Shown here: positions 44,553 through 52,644 of the stretch, piece by piece
Layout of the letters: the number at the start of each line of letters is the position of its first letter
Position numbering within the stretch: position 1 is the stretch's first letter
Virus record (IMG/VR): IMGVR_UViG_3300012147_000006
Span: 62,001-126,000 of that record
Strand: one strand, 5' to 3'
DNA length: 64,000 nt
From: a virus
The notes under the pieces: generated by a model
What the model saw: only the letters and a program-made list of their open reading frames with translations
What the model was told of the DNA's origin: nothing
The model's database searches: none
Position numbers and translations under genes: made by a program

Positions 44553-45263
44553 TTATATAAATTTCCAAACATAACCGCATGCTGTTTTTCTTTTTCCTTT
44601 ACAAACTTCTCTTATGTGGTCGTTTTCGTATTTTTTTATAGCAATACTTAAGTTTTCAAACTCTTCTTGCAATTCGTTTTTATCAAACCTTCCAACCCTT
44701 AGTGTTTGATATGCGTTTTTAACTTTTATTTTCTTTTCAAAGTTACAACTTTCTTTCCAAATAAAAAAATAACCACGAGAAAATTTAGGTTTATTTTTTG
44801 GCACAGCACCCAATCGTCCTTTGATACTTTCTTCTGCTTTTTTTTTAGATTCGAACTCTTTTAAAAAATCACCTTTTAAATCATATTGAAGGATTGGTTT
44901 ATATAGTTTTTTTACAACTTCTTTTGGCCTCTTTCTGCCAGTTAAAGATTTTCTTATCTTATCTTTAGTTTCCTCGCTTGTTGTATGTCCAAAAACTGCG
45001 CCACCAACTCCTCCATCTTGTAGGTTATAAAAATCTTCTGATTTAACAGCATCAAAAAAATCTATCCACCACACCTCTCTATTTTCAAGATGGCATCTAT
45101 CTGTGCATTCTTCTAAAGTTATTTTTTTAAAATTTTCTTTGCCATATTTTTTTATAGCTTTAGTCAGCACTGTTCCAGAACCCAAGTAGCTTTTTTTGTT
45201 TTTTACATCTTTACCTATATAACGCTTTTTGTTAATAAGGTTAATTGTCATATAAACTACCAT
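44553..45263 (-). CDS. GIY-YIG homing-type endonuclease, 236 aa
   Basis: VVYMTINLINKKRYIGKDVK (GIY degenerate to VVY, YIG kept), EVWWIDFF, then NUMOD3-like GHTTSEETKDKIRKSLTGRK and a NUMOD1-like ILQYDLKGDFLKEFESKKKA, and a repeat ending HIREVCKGKRKTACGYVWKF. Free-standing gene next to pncB; late-type motif upstream. Confidence 0.88.
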   Translation of the reverse strand: MVVYMTINLINKKRYIGKDVKNKKSYLGSGTVLTKAIKKYGKENFKKITLEECTDRCHLENREVWWIDFFDAVKSEDFYNLQDGGVGGAVFGHTTSEETKDKIRKSLTGRKRPKEVVKKLYKPILQYDLKGDFLKEFESKKKAEESIKGRLGAVPKNKPKFSRGYFFIWKESCNFEKKIKVKNAYQTLRVGRFDKNELQEEFENLSIAIKKYENDHIREVCKGKRKTACGYVWKFI

Positions 45264-45277
45264 AGTATTGTTTTACT

Positions 45278-45285
45278 ATAAATAG
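45278..45285 (-). promoter_or_regulatory. Late-type CTATTTAT motif
   Basis: 15 bases before the GIY-YIG start at 45263. Confidence 0.55.
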
Positions 45286-45333
45286 TTTATAAAAACACTT
45301 TTACACCAAATCCATTAAATCATAATTCCTCCA

Positions 45334-46599
45334 TCAATTTTCCGATACTTCTGCAACCTTTTCTACTTCTTTAATTCTTAAAGTGTCCTTACACAGTTGG
45401 ATTTCTTCTTTGGTGCCAGTGTGTTTAATTGGATTATCACTAAGCTTAACTGTGTCAAACCATATGTCTCCAACTTTTACTTGAACAATCTTGATGACCA
45501 TGTTGAGAGCTTTAACTCCAACGTCATTTGTAAAATGGGTCCCAATTCCAAAAGAACTTTTGATTGCCGCAACAGGAGAACCATAAGCTATCGCTGTCTT
45601 TATACCAAGGTCTTTACAAAACTTGTATAAGTCAACAGCAATGTCTGTATTAAGACCGTCAGAGAATACAATAGTTTTAGAAGATGAGTCAATCTCAAGT
45701 TTTCTATAATGAGCTACAACTTTAGTTGCAAACTCAAAAGGGTCGCCAGAGTCATGACGAACTCCATCAAATAATTTAGCGAATTTTTTATCGAATGTTT
45801 TGAAAAATACATCTGTAGTAAATGTATCAGAAAGTGCAATACCAAGGTCTCCTTCATAAACTTTAACCCAGTTCTCAAGAGCTCTGTAGTTTGCCATTGT
45901 GTATCCGTAATGTACAGCATGGAACATGAACCATTCATGAGCGTGAGTGCCTATCGGTTGAATGCCTGTCTTCATTGCAATATGCACATTAGATGTACCT
46001 ACAAGGAATGGGTTTCCATTATCGAAACAAGAAAGCAAGTCCTCAACTACTTCCAATTGGTTGTCATAAGAATATCTTCTACGAGTTCCAAAGTCAGCAA
46101 CCTTCATTCCGTGAGTGTAGAATTTCTTACCCTTTTCAATATTGTTTGTGTGCCTCTCGCTTCTGCTCTTAATTTTTTCTCCAGTCATCTGGAAGTAAAG
46201 TTCAGATATAAGCGCCATAAGAGGAACTTCCCAAAGGATAGTTCTGTACCAGTAACCAGTAATGTTGATTGTAAGGTCGCCACCGTCTTGCGTGATTCCT
46301 ATTTCAGAAGAGTCATATCTATATGATTTCAAAAAATCAATATATGTAGGCTTTAAAAAGCTACCGCATTTTTGTGTAAGAAAATCAGCTTCAGAGTCTT
46401 TTAAAGATAGTTGTTCCATCTTTTTAAGTTCTTGTCTAAGCCTAAGGTCAAATCCATCTGGGAACTTTGTTCCGCCTCTGTTGATGAAATTGTACTTAAC
46501 CCATTCTCTTTGAAAAAGCTCCACAACAGCTTGTTGTTGGGTAAACTTATATAAATCATTATCTATTATAGACTTAATTATACTTGACTTTTCGTTCAT
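45334..46599 (-). CDS. pncB: Nicotinate phosphoribosyltransferase, 421 aa
   Basis: DNDLYKFTQQQAVVELFQRE and YNFINRGGTKFP open the PncB fold; VADFGTRRRYSYDNQ, LVGTSNVHIAMKTGIQPIGT-HAHEW, LSDTFTTDVFF, VRHDSGDPFEFATK and FSDGLNTDIA carry the PRPP and base-binding residues. Length fits E. coli-type PncB. It makes NaMN from nicotinate and PRPP, the first Preiss-Handler step; nadD and nadE follow 2-3 kb downstream on the same strand. Confidence 0.95.
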   Translation of the reverse strand: MNEKSSIIKSIIDNDLYKFTQQQAVVELFQREWVKYNFINRGGTKFPDGFDLRLRQELKKMEQLSLKDSEADFLTQKCGSFLKPTYIDFLKSYRYDSSEIGITQDGGDLTINITGYWYRTILWEVPLMALISELYFQMTGEKIKSRSERHTNNIEKGKKFYTHGMKVADFGTRRRYSYDNQLEVVEDLLSCFDNGNPFLVGTSNVHIAMKTGIQPIGTHAHEWFMFHAVHYGYTMANYRALENWVKVYEGDLGIALSDTFTTDVFFKTFDKKFAKLFDGVRHDSGDPFEFATKVVAHYRKLEIDSSSKTIVFSDGLNTDIAVDLYKFCKDLGIKTAIAYGSPVAAIKSSFGIGTHFTNDVGVKALNMVIKIVQVKVGDIWFDTVKLSDNPIKHTGTKEEIQLCKDTLRIKEVEKVAEVSEN

Positions 46600-46651
46600 A
46601 ACATTATAGTTTTATATAATATTATACGAACAAATTTACAAAATGTTTCAA

Positions 46652-47341
46652 TTAATCCAATCTTTTTGCAGTCCACCCTTTGTGATGTTTTCTCTCCCCT
46701 TTAATTATCTTTAGTATATTAGCTCCGCTTAGATTATTTTTTTCGCAAAACAAAGTCAAACCATTTTCTGTAATGTAAATGTTTCCATCTGGGTCAGTCA
46801 TCTCAAATTTCTTGATGTTTATTTTTCCTTTTGATGTTTTACTGCGCTTGTCTTTTGTTGCCTGAGTTGTTTTTCTTTTTTTTCTGGCAATACTTAAGTT
46901 TTCCTTATGCTCATCAGTAAACTTCATACCAATTCTGGCTTCACTCATTTTCTTTTTAGTTTCTTCACTGCGCTTACTTCCGAGGTGTGCTTTTCTTATT
47001 TTTTCAGATACCCCAGGAATAGACATTATCCCACCGTCTCCACCATCTGTTAGGTTTTTTAGATTATACCCTTCTTCTCTGAGTTTTTTAATGTAATAGA
47101 TTTCTTTATCATCAACTTGGTCACACGATAAACCACTCTCAACAACCACAACAAGGTTATTGAAATTACTTCCTTCTCTGATAAGTTTTCTTAGTTTGTT
47201 GTATTTTGGGAGAGTATTCCCTTCTTTGACTTCAAATAGATGTTCTCTATTTCTTCTTTTGATGTCACAGGTCTTACCTATGTAAAAATATTGACCCTGG
47301 TCATCTATAAATGCGTAGATAGTGTGTTTTATTTCCTCCAT
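46652..47341 (-). CDS. GIY-YIG homing-type endonuclease, 229 aa
   Basis: HTIYAFIDDQGQYFYIGKTC, IKRRNREHLFE (catalytic Arg), KEIYYIKKLREEGYNLKNLT; then NUMOD3-like repeats (KIRKAHLGSKRSEETKKKMS). Second endonuclease flanking pncB. Mutually unlike the 44553 protein apart from domains. Confidence 0.88.
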   Translation of the reverse strand: MEEIKHTIYAFIDDQGQYFYIGKTCDIKRRNREHLFEVKEGNTLPKYNKLRKLIREGSNFNNLVVVVESGLSCDQVDDKEIYYIKKLREEGYNLKNLTDGGDGGIMSIPGVSEKIRKAHLGSKRSEETKKKMSEARIGMKFTDEHKENLSIARKKRKTTQATKDKRSKTSKGKINIKKFEMTDPDGNIYITENGLTLFCEKNNLSGANILKIIKGERKHHKGWTAKRLD

Positions 47342-47358
47342 GATTTATGAGTTTTCTC

Positions 47359-47366
47359 ATAAATAG
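47359..47366 (-). promoter_or_regulatory. Late-type CTATTTAT motif
   Basis: 18 bases before the GIY-YIG start at 47341; followed by GAGAAAACTCATAAATC. Confidence 0.55.
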
Positions 47367-47436
47367 GAATAAATTTATAAAAGTCGTTGTCATAATTTAT
47401 TTAAGTTGTTATCCAACTAATTATTATCCTTGTTTT

Positions 47437-47583
47437 CTAATCTAAAAGGTCACGCCAATGTAGGCCTTTGTCAAAGTTTGCTCTAGTTACACTCTTTCTA
47501 TTTCCAATAGAAATAGCAACTATGTATATGATAACTAATAAAGGCAAAATAAAAACTGGTAATATAGTATAAAAAAAGCTCAT
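47437..47583 (-). CDS. Single-pass membrane protein, 48 aa
   Basis: MSFFYTILPVFILPLLVIIY gives one transmembrane helix, then RKSVTRANFDKGLHWRDLLD. Starts 4 bases after the previous stop. Confidence 0.7.
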   Translation of the reverse strand: MSFFYTILPVFILPLLVIIYIVAISIGNRKSVTRANFDKGLHWRDLLD

Positions 47584-47586
47584 AAT

Positions 47587-47820
47587 TTAATAATCTTTTG
47601 ACATTCTCTCCAAAGTCTTTGCGCTCTCTTCGTGGTGCAAGTCTTTAAAGTGCGTTCCAACTTGTTCTTTATGTTCGTTTATAATAGGAACTGGCACATG
47701 CACATCCATATTATAAAGAAGTTGATGAAATCTAAGGCTTGGATATTTTTCTATTGCCTTAGATAATTCTTCAATTATTTTTCTATTAGCCTCTTGTCTT
47801 GCGTTATTTTGTTTGTTCAT
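47587..47820 (-). CDS. Hypothetical protein, 77 aa
   Basis: KAIEKYPSLRFHQLLYNMDV is a segment recurrent in phage hypotheticals (KYP-LRF-QLL). Unknown role. Confidence 0.75.
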   Translation of the reverse strand: MNKQNNARQEANRKIIEELSKAIEKYPSLRFHQLLYNMDVHVPVPIINEHKEQVGTHFKDLHHEESAKTLERMSKDY

Positions 47821-47891
47821 AATATTTTTATTTAAAACATTTTTACCTATTCTACGTATAATAAAGAAAAATGTTTCAACTATTTAATTAA

Positions 47892-49304
47892 ATGAGCAAA
47901 GAAATTAGAAATAAAATAGCAAATATACTTAACGAGGAATTTGGAGAATCTCAAAAAGACAAGCTCGTTGGGATGTTAAACGCACTTGAATTTAAGAATG
48001 ACGTTCTTGCAGCAGGAGGAGAAATTTACGCTGTAGGAGGAATTGTGCGTGATGCAATTATGGGAACGCCAAGTGATGACCTTGACATTGTTGTTCGTGG
48101 TGTAGCTTACGACCAGTTATTTGCGATACTTTCTAAATATGGAAAACCGACTGACACGTCTCACGTAGATGAGAATGGTAAGAAGGATTTTGGTTCTACA
48201 AAGTTCGTTTCATCAAATAAAGCCTTTAATCAATTTCTTGCAGACAATGGTGCTGCCAGAGATATTGATGTGATGCTTCCTCGTAAGGACGCAAAGGACG
48301 TTGGAGTAAAGGGTCACAAAGGAATTAAATCTGAAGTAAACCCAATGTTTACAATTCAAGATGACCTTGAGAGACGTGACATAACAATAAACGCAATCGC
48401 CATGGATATGGCTGGCAATCTAATTGTAAATGGAACTGGGGTTGAGGACATTCAAAATGGTGTCATAAAAGCGGTTAATGCAGATGCGTTTATTGAAGAC
48501 CCGCTTAGAATGCTTAGAGCTGTAAGGTTTGCTGCAAGATACAATTACAATTGGGACCCAGAAACTGTTAGACTAATTAAAGAAAACGCCTCACTTCTTG
48601 CTGACAAAGAAGAGTTGCACAGCAGTAGATTCTTAAAAGAGTTTCAGAAGATGATTGGTAAAGCTGATTTATCAAGAGCTGTTCGATTGATTGTTGAACT
48701 GGGTATGTACAAGCATATTTTTGGCGTAGAGTCAAAGATTCAAGATTACACTAAATTTCAATACGCAAATAGCGTTGGGGAGATGGCATACATGATGTTT
48801 GACAACGAAGCTTCAGGAACAATTTTAGGACTGGTTAACAACAATATAACAGATGACAAATACACCGCTGCCGTTGTAGAGTCTCTAATTAACTACGTTG
48901 GCAATGTGAAAAACAAAAACCTTGACTTCATCAAGAGAGTTAATGAGCTTGCTTCTATCTTTCTTAAAAAAATGGATACAGTTGCGAGAACAGGTCCAGG
49001 CGTAGACGTTTTAACAAACTCTTACTACATAGAACCTCATGATAGAGAGATTGCAAGAAAGTTTTCTACTGGAGAACTTCCAGCTGGAGAAAATGACGTT
49101 GCCTTTAAGGGTCAAGAGTTTGCTGAATTTGTAAGAGACATTATAGTAAGCAACCAGGGTGAGTTTAGTAAATCAAAAGATGGCAGAAAGTTTGGTAACG
49201 CAAAAAGACTTGCGCTAACAGCTCTTTACAATGAAGAGATTGAAAACGATGTTGATAGTATTAAAAGATTCTTGATTGATTCCGCAAATCAATGGATGCT
49301 ATAA
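47892..49304 (+). CDS. CCA-adding / poly(A) polymerase-like nucleotidyltransferase, 470 aa
   Basis: EIYAVGGIVRDAIMGTPSDD-LDIVV is the nucleotidyltransferase site with DxD; ERRDITINAIAMDMAG and EDPLRMLRAVRFAARYNYNW complete class II CCA-adding signatures (residues 50-220). About 250 more residues are helical and unassigned. N-terminal helix MSKEIRNKIANILNEEFGES resembles other late-gene starts. Could repair tRNA ends alongside HD-Pnk, or be a virion-associated NTase. Confidence 0.85.
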   Translation: MSKEIRNKIANILNEEFGESQKDKLVGMLNALEFKNDVLAAGGEIYAVGGIVRDAIMGTPSDDLDIVVRGVAYDQLFAILSKYGKPTDTSHVDENGKKDFGSTKFVSSNKAFNQFLADNGAARDIDVMLPRKDAKDVGVKGHKGIKSEVNPMFTIQDDLERRDITINAIAMDMAGNLIVNGTGVEDIQNGVIKAVNADAFIEDPLRMLRAVRFAARYNYNWDPETVRLIKENASLLADKEELHSSRFLKEFQKMIGKADLSRAVRLIVELGMYKHIFGVESKIQDYTKFQYANSVGEMAYMMFDNEASGTILGLVNNNITDDKYTAAVVESLINYVGNVKNKNLDFIKRVNELASIFLKKMDTVARTGPGVDVLTNSYYIEPHDREIARKFSTGELPAGENDVAFKGQEFAEFVRDIIVSNQGEFSKSKDGRKFGNAKRLALTALYNEEIENDVDSIKRFLIDSANQWML

Positions 49305-49313
49305 ATTTGGTGT

Positions 49314-49321
49314 CTATTTAT
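49314..49321 (+). promoter_or_regulatory. Late-type CTATTTAT motif
   Basis: Five bases before ATG 49326. Confidence 0.5.
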
Positions 49322-49325
49322 TTGC

Positions 49326-49421
49326 ATGAGAGGAAATAGAGGAATAAAAATAGATATATCCTTTAAGATTTTAATTGTTATACTGGCGCTGCTAACAGCT
49401 TCTGCCTTGAAGTGTTGTTAA
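49326..49421 (+). CDS. Tiny membrane peptide, 31 aa
   Basis: MRGNRGIKIDISFKILIVIL..., ends ALKCC: basic N-terminus, one hydrophobic helix, terminal Cys pair. Directly follows a late-type motif. Confidence 0.55.
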   Translation: MRGNRGIKIDISFKILIVILALLTASALKCC

Positions 49422-49424
49422 AAA

Positions 49425-49531
49425 TTAACAAACTTCCATAACAGCAAATGCTGGAACTCCTTCCATGTAGGCACCTATGATGTTGTATTCATAATTTTCC
49501 ATTGCCATTGTGTAAAAGCTATAATCTTCAT
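49425..49531 (-). CDS. Small hypothetical protein with apparent frameshift, ~35 aa
   Basis: ATG 49531 reads MKIIAF then leaves frame; adding one T to the run at 49514-49517 gives MKIIAFYTMAMENYEYNIIG and on to AFAVMEVC. The downstream frame alone has ATG 49508 (27 aa). It is also in frame with the TAA of the 49542 gene. Confidence 0.5.
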
Positions 49532-49541
49532 CCTCTTCTAA

Positions 49542-49877
49542 TTATGGGTGAGATTCATATTCGGTAATCATTTGCTCAATCATCTTTTCTCTATCGTGAA
49601 GATAAACTACATAGCCGTCAATATTTAAGTATCCTATAAGGGTATCCTCAAACCCATCAGCCTTTAAAGCTCTTGAATTATATTGGCTAACGTGTTCAAC
49701 TAATTTGTCCATATCGTTTATGATAAATGCATTTATTCCCTCATACATAGGCAAAATGGCTCCCCCAAAACGTTCAGCATAACCAATTAGTTTATCTTCA
49801 TTTTCTTCATCAAACTTAATGCATGGGTCCATTTCCATTAGGTATTGCTTTAGCTCTTCTCTGTCTTCTTGTTTCAT
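49542..49877 (-). CDS. Hypothetical protein, 111 aa
   Basis: MKQEDREELKQYLMEMDPCI, GYAERFGGAILPMYEGINAF, GYLNIDGYVVYLHDREKMIE. Unknown, soluble. Confidence 0.75.
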   Translation of the reverse strand: MKQEDREELKQYLMEMDPCIKFDEENEDKLIGYAERFGGAILPMYEGINAFIINDMDKLVEHVSQYNSRALKADGFEDTLIGYLNIDGYVVYLHDREKMIEQMITEYESHP

Positions 49878-49956
49878 AAACGGGTAAATTTTGATTACGA
49901 ATATACAAAAGTTTTTTTAGCCTTGCAAGAAAGCAGCTAAAATTCCATTTTTTTAA

Positions 49957-49964
49957 CTATTTAT
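49957..49964 (+). promoter_or_regulatory. Late-type CTATTTAT motif
   Basis: 22 bases before ATG 49986, followed by GATAAAG. Confidence 0.55.
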
Positions 49965-49985
49965 GATAAAGTATCTCTAACGACT

Positions 49986-50369
49986 ATGGATAAGAAAATA
50001 ATAAACGAGGAACAATTTAGAAAATTGGTAATCAAGGAAGCAAAAAAAATCTTCTCTGAGGATGTGAAATCGACTCCAGCAATGGAGAGTGGCAAGGTAG
50101 AATCAAAGAGATTGTCTATTGATGAGGTTGAAAGCTTAATCAAAGAGATGGAAGAGATGAATACTTCAATAACTTCTTTAAGCCTTAGCCTGTTAGGTGA
50201 GTCTGAAGCCGCATCTGAAGAAGCAATCGAAGAATCTAAGGGCCCAAATAGAGACCTTGATGTTAATGAGCACAATAAGAATAAGAATTATAAGCACATT
50301 AATGAAAATGAAAAAGATAGAATCAAAAGAATGTTGAATTACAATGTTCCTAAAGATGAGGATAGATAA
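49986..50369 (+). CDS. Hypothetical protein, 127 aa, basic N-terminal helix
   Basis: MDKKIINEEQFRKLVIKEAK then acidic coiled-coil-like segments (IDEVESLIKEMEEMNTSITS). N-terminus resembles the shared helix. Possibly virion-associated. Confidence 0.75.
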   Translation: MDKKIINEEQFRKLVIKEAKKIFSEDVKSTPAMESGKVESKRLSIDEVESLIKEMEEMNTSITSLSLSLLGESEAASEEAIEESKGPNRDLDVNEHNKNKNYKHINENEKDRIKRMLNYNVPKDEDR

Positions 50370-50387
50370 TCTTCATCAATAATATTT

Positions 50388-50417
50388 TAAAAAGCTCTGG
50401 TATCAGGGCTTTTTTTT
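50388..50417 (+). terminator. Intrinsic terminator
   Basis: AAAAAGCTCTGGTATCAGGGCTTTTTTT. Confidence 0.8.
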
Positions 50418-50443
50418 GTGCTCAAAATTTCTTATAATTACTC

Positions 50444-50917
50444 ATGAATAAATTAAAAGGAGAATATGTTTTTGCCAAGGATTTAATTAAAGGCGAAGCT
50501 GGAGAAGATAAGATTGTAGAGTTTATGGTTGGTCTTGGATTTGAGTTTATTAGCAGAAACAACGACAATAGATATGATGCTGTAATGAAGTTTGATGAAA
50601 CTGAATATAAGTATGAATACAAGACAGATATGTATTGCAACCCAACAAATGACACAGGAAATCTCGTTGTAGAAATAAGAAGTCGTGGAAAAGATTCAGG
50701 CATAACTGTTACTCAAGCAGATTATTTCGTAACATATTATCCTCACCTGGGGGAGATATGGAATATAAAAACTTCTGACCTTAAAAAATTAATAGAAGAT
50801 AATAATATTAGACTAAAAGAAGGAGCAGGAGACCCTGGGAGCAATACTGCTTTTTATTTAGTAAACAGAGCTACGTACAGAAAACATTTCAAAGTACACA
50901 CCATAGCTAAAGTTTAA
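50444..50917 (+). CDS. PD-(D/E)XK-like nuclease, 157 aa
   Basis: GEAGEDKIVEFMVGLGFEFI gives the leading acidic helix; NNDNRYDAVMKF then YKYEYKTDMY supply D and E-x-K; QADYFVTYYPH follows as in this fold. Could be a recombination or restriction-like nuclease. It starts 75 bases after a terminator. Confidence 0.7.
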   Translation: MNKLKGEYVFAKDLIKGEAGEDKIVEFMVGLGFEFISRNNDNRYDAVMKFDETEYKYEYKTDMYCNPTNDTGNLVVEIRSRGKDSGITVTQADYFVTYYPHLGEIWNIKTSDLKKLIEDNNIRLKEGAGDPGSNTAFYLVNRATYRKHFKVHTIAKV

Positions 50918-50927
50918 GTTTTGCTGA

Positions 50928-50935
50928 CTATTTAT
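50928..50935 (+). promoter_or_regulatory. Late-type CTATTTAT motif
   Basis: 17 bases before ATG 50952. Confidence 0.5.
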
Positions 50936-50951
50936 AGAGAAAGCAAATAAT

Positions 50952-51122
50952 ATGAAATTTATAAATAACTGGAAGAGCCCGAACAAACAATGGGACAAAT
51001 GGGAATTCAGACTAAGACTTGGCGCTATAGATGTACTTAGACTTAAATACGACCACTCAGACAAATATTTTGAATTTAGAGTTATTAACTTAGGTGGAAA
51101 ATTAGGTGGACGTAGAAAATAA
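50952..51122 (+). CDS. Small basic hypothetical protein, 56 aa
   Basis: MKFINNWKSPNKQWDKWEFR, YDHSDKYFEFRVINLGGKLG, ends GRRK. Overlaps the next start (GTG) by 17 bases. Unknown. Confidence 0.7.
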   Translation: MKFINNWKSPNKQWDKWEFRLRLGAIDVLRLKYDHSDKYFEFRVINLGGKLGGRRK

Positions 51123-52431
51123 CATACCAGAAGAAGGGAGAAACTTATCTCACACAGCAAAAAGAAGCGCTAAGTACAGGAACAAAAAAGGTCCTGCTAA
51201 GTATTTCAAGCCGTATAAGAATCTTAAGTACATCGTAATGGACGAAGAAGTTGAGCCAGATGATGTATCAGTTCCTGTTGCGCCATTAAGAGATGAGTTA
51301 AATGCTAAAGTTTGGACTGCAGATAATCAATTAAGACCAGAGGTAAGACAGGCGTTGATTGATATTGCTAATTCTTATTTTGAAGCGCTTGAGCTTGAGC
51401 TGGAAATCAAAGACATTTTGTTTACTGGAAGCCTTGCTAATTATGGATGGACTGAAGGTAGTGATATTGACTTGCATATTATTGTAGAGTATGGAGAACT
51501 TGGAGAAGTTGCATTTCTCGAAGACTATCTTTATCTTAAAAAGAAAAACTGGCTTGATGCTCACAATATTTCTATTTATGGATTCGAAGTTGAACCGTTT
51601 GCAAAAGATGTTGAGAACGAATTTGCCTACAAAGCAATTTATAGCGTTCTAAATAACGAATGGGTGGTTCCGCCAAGAAAAGATAAGCCTGTAATTGATT
51701 TTGAGACAGTTAAAGAAAAGTCTGCAAGTCTTATGAATGATATTGATAAAATCTTATCAATAAAAGATAATGTACAACAATTTGAAGCTGCTGAGAAACT
51801 TAAAAACAAGCTTGGCGGATTAAGAAACATTGGCCTACATAAAAGTGGCGAATACTCTAATGAGAACCTAATTTATAAAACACTTAGAAGAACTGGGTAC
51901 CTTGATAAGTTAGGTGATGCTAAAAATGATTCGTTTGATGCTGGGCTGTCACTTAACGAAGGAGTTAAAAGCAAAGTTATAAGTGAGAATAAAACTGTAA
52001 CTCAAAACCTTGGCGCTACTCCAATGGTTCATACACTAAAAGTGCAGAGTGGAATTGATGGGATGATTCCAGAAAAAATTAGAATAATAAAAGACTTTAT
52101 AAGTTTCGTGTGTGGAAAGCTTGGAATGGAAGAACCTGTAAGCGTATGCCTTAGAAGAGGTAGAGACGCTTATATTGAAACTACAGCTTCGTATGTGCCA
52201 GGAGACAATGAAAATCACATTAGATGCAATGGTAGAGCTCTTGTAGACATACTTAGAAGTATAGCGCACGAACTTACTCACAATAGACAGAGAGAAGTTG
52301 GTATGTTCGGAAATGGAGACCAGGTTCAAAATATTGGAGGCCACATTGAGGACCAAGCTAATTCAGTTGCTGGAATCTTTATAAAAGACTTTACTCACAA
52401 TTACGGGTACGACAATATTTACGACATTTAA
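51106..52431 (+). CDS. Nucleotidyltransferase plus zinc metallopeptidase-like protein, 441 aa
   Basis: Residues ~100-125 hold ILFTGSLANYGWTEGSDIDL, the GS...SDIDL core of a Pol-beta-type nucleotidyltransferase. Near residues 385-420, IAHELTHNRQREV is an HExxH-like zinc site with HIEDQAN as possible third ligand. The two domains are joined by helices. Such fusions occur in large phages, sometimes as virion proteins; target unknown. GTG start. Confidence 0.8.
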   Translation: MDVENNIPEEGRNLSHTAKRSAKYRNKKGPAKYFKPYKNLKYIVMDEEVEPDDVSVPVAPLRDELNAKVWTADNQLRPEVRQALIDIANSYFEALELELEIKDILFTGSLANYGWTEGSDIDLHIIVEYGELGEVAFLEDYLYLKKKNWLDAHNISIYGFEVEPFAKDVENEFAYKAIYSVLNNEWVVPPRKDKPVIDFETVKEKSASLMNDIDKILSIKDNVQQFEAAEKLKNKLGGLRNIGLHKSGEYSNENLIYKTLRRTGYLDKLGDAKNDSFDAGLSLNEGVKSKVISENKTVTQNLGATPMVHTLKVQSGIDGMIPEKIRIIKDFISFVCGKLGMEEPVSVCLRRGRDAYIETTASYVPGDNENHIRCNGRALVDILRSIAHELTHNRQREVGMFGNGDQVQNIGGHIEDQANSVAGIFIKDFTHNYGYDNIYDI

Positions 52432-52644
52432 AGGTCTGTAAAACTCTTAAGTTTCACAGCTTCTTTAGCAATATCTTCATCATGAGGAGAAAGCAAAGTA
52501 AATTCACCAAGCAATGATTCTTGAAGTGCTTTTGTAAGCTCTGCAACTCCCTCAGAGTTTGTTTCATTCATTATTTCTTCCCACATTTCATCACCCTTAA
52601 GGTCTTCTTCTGTAAGTGTTATTTCGAATACGTATTTTTTTCAT
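52428..52644 (-). CDS. Acidic protein with apparent frameshift after the start codon, ~71 aa
   Basis: ATG 52644 (ATGA overlap with dNMP kinase stop) is followed by seven A; with six, the product is MKKYVFEITLTEEDLKGDEM then helices ending KLKSFTDL at TAA 52428. As read, the frame stops after 15 codons. The coherent frame strongly suggests a single-base excess at 52635-52641. Confidence 0.6.
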
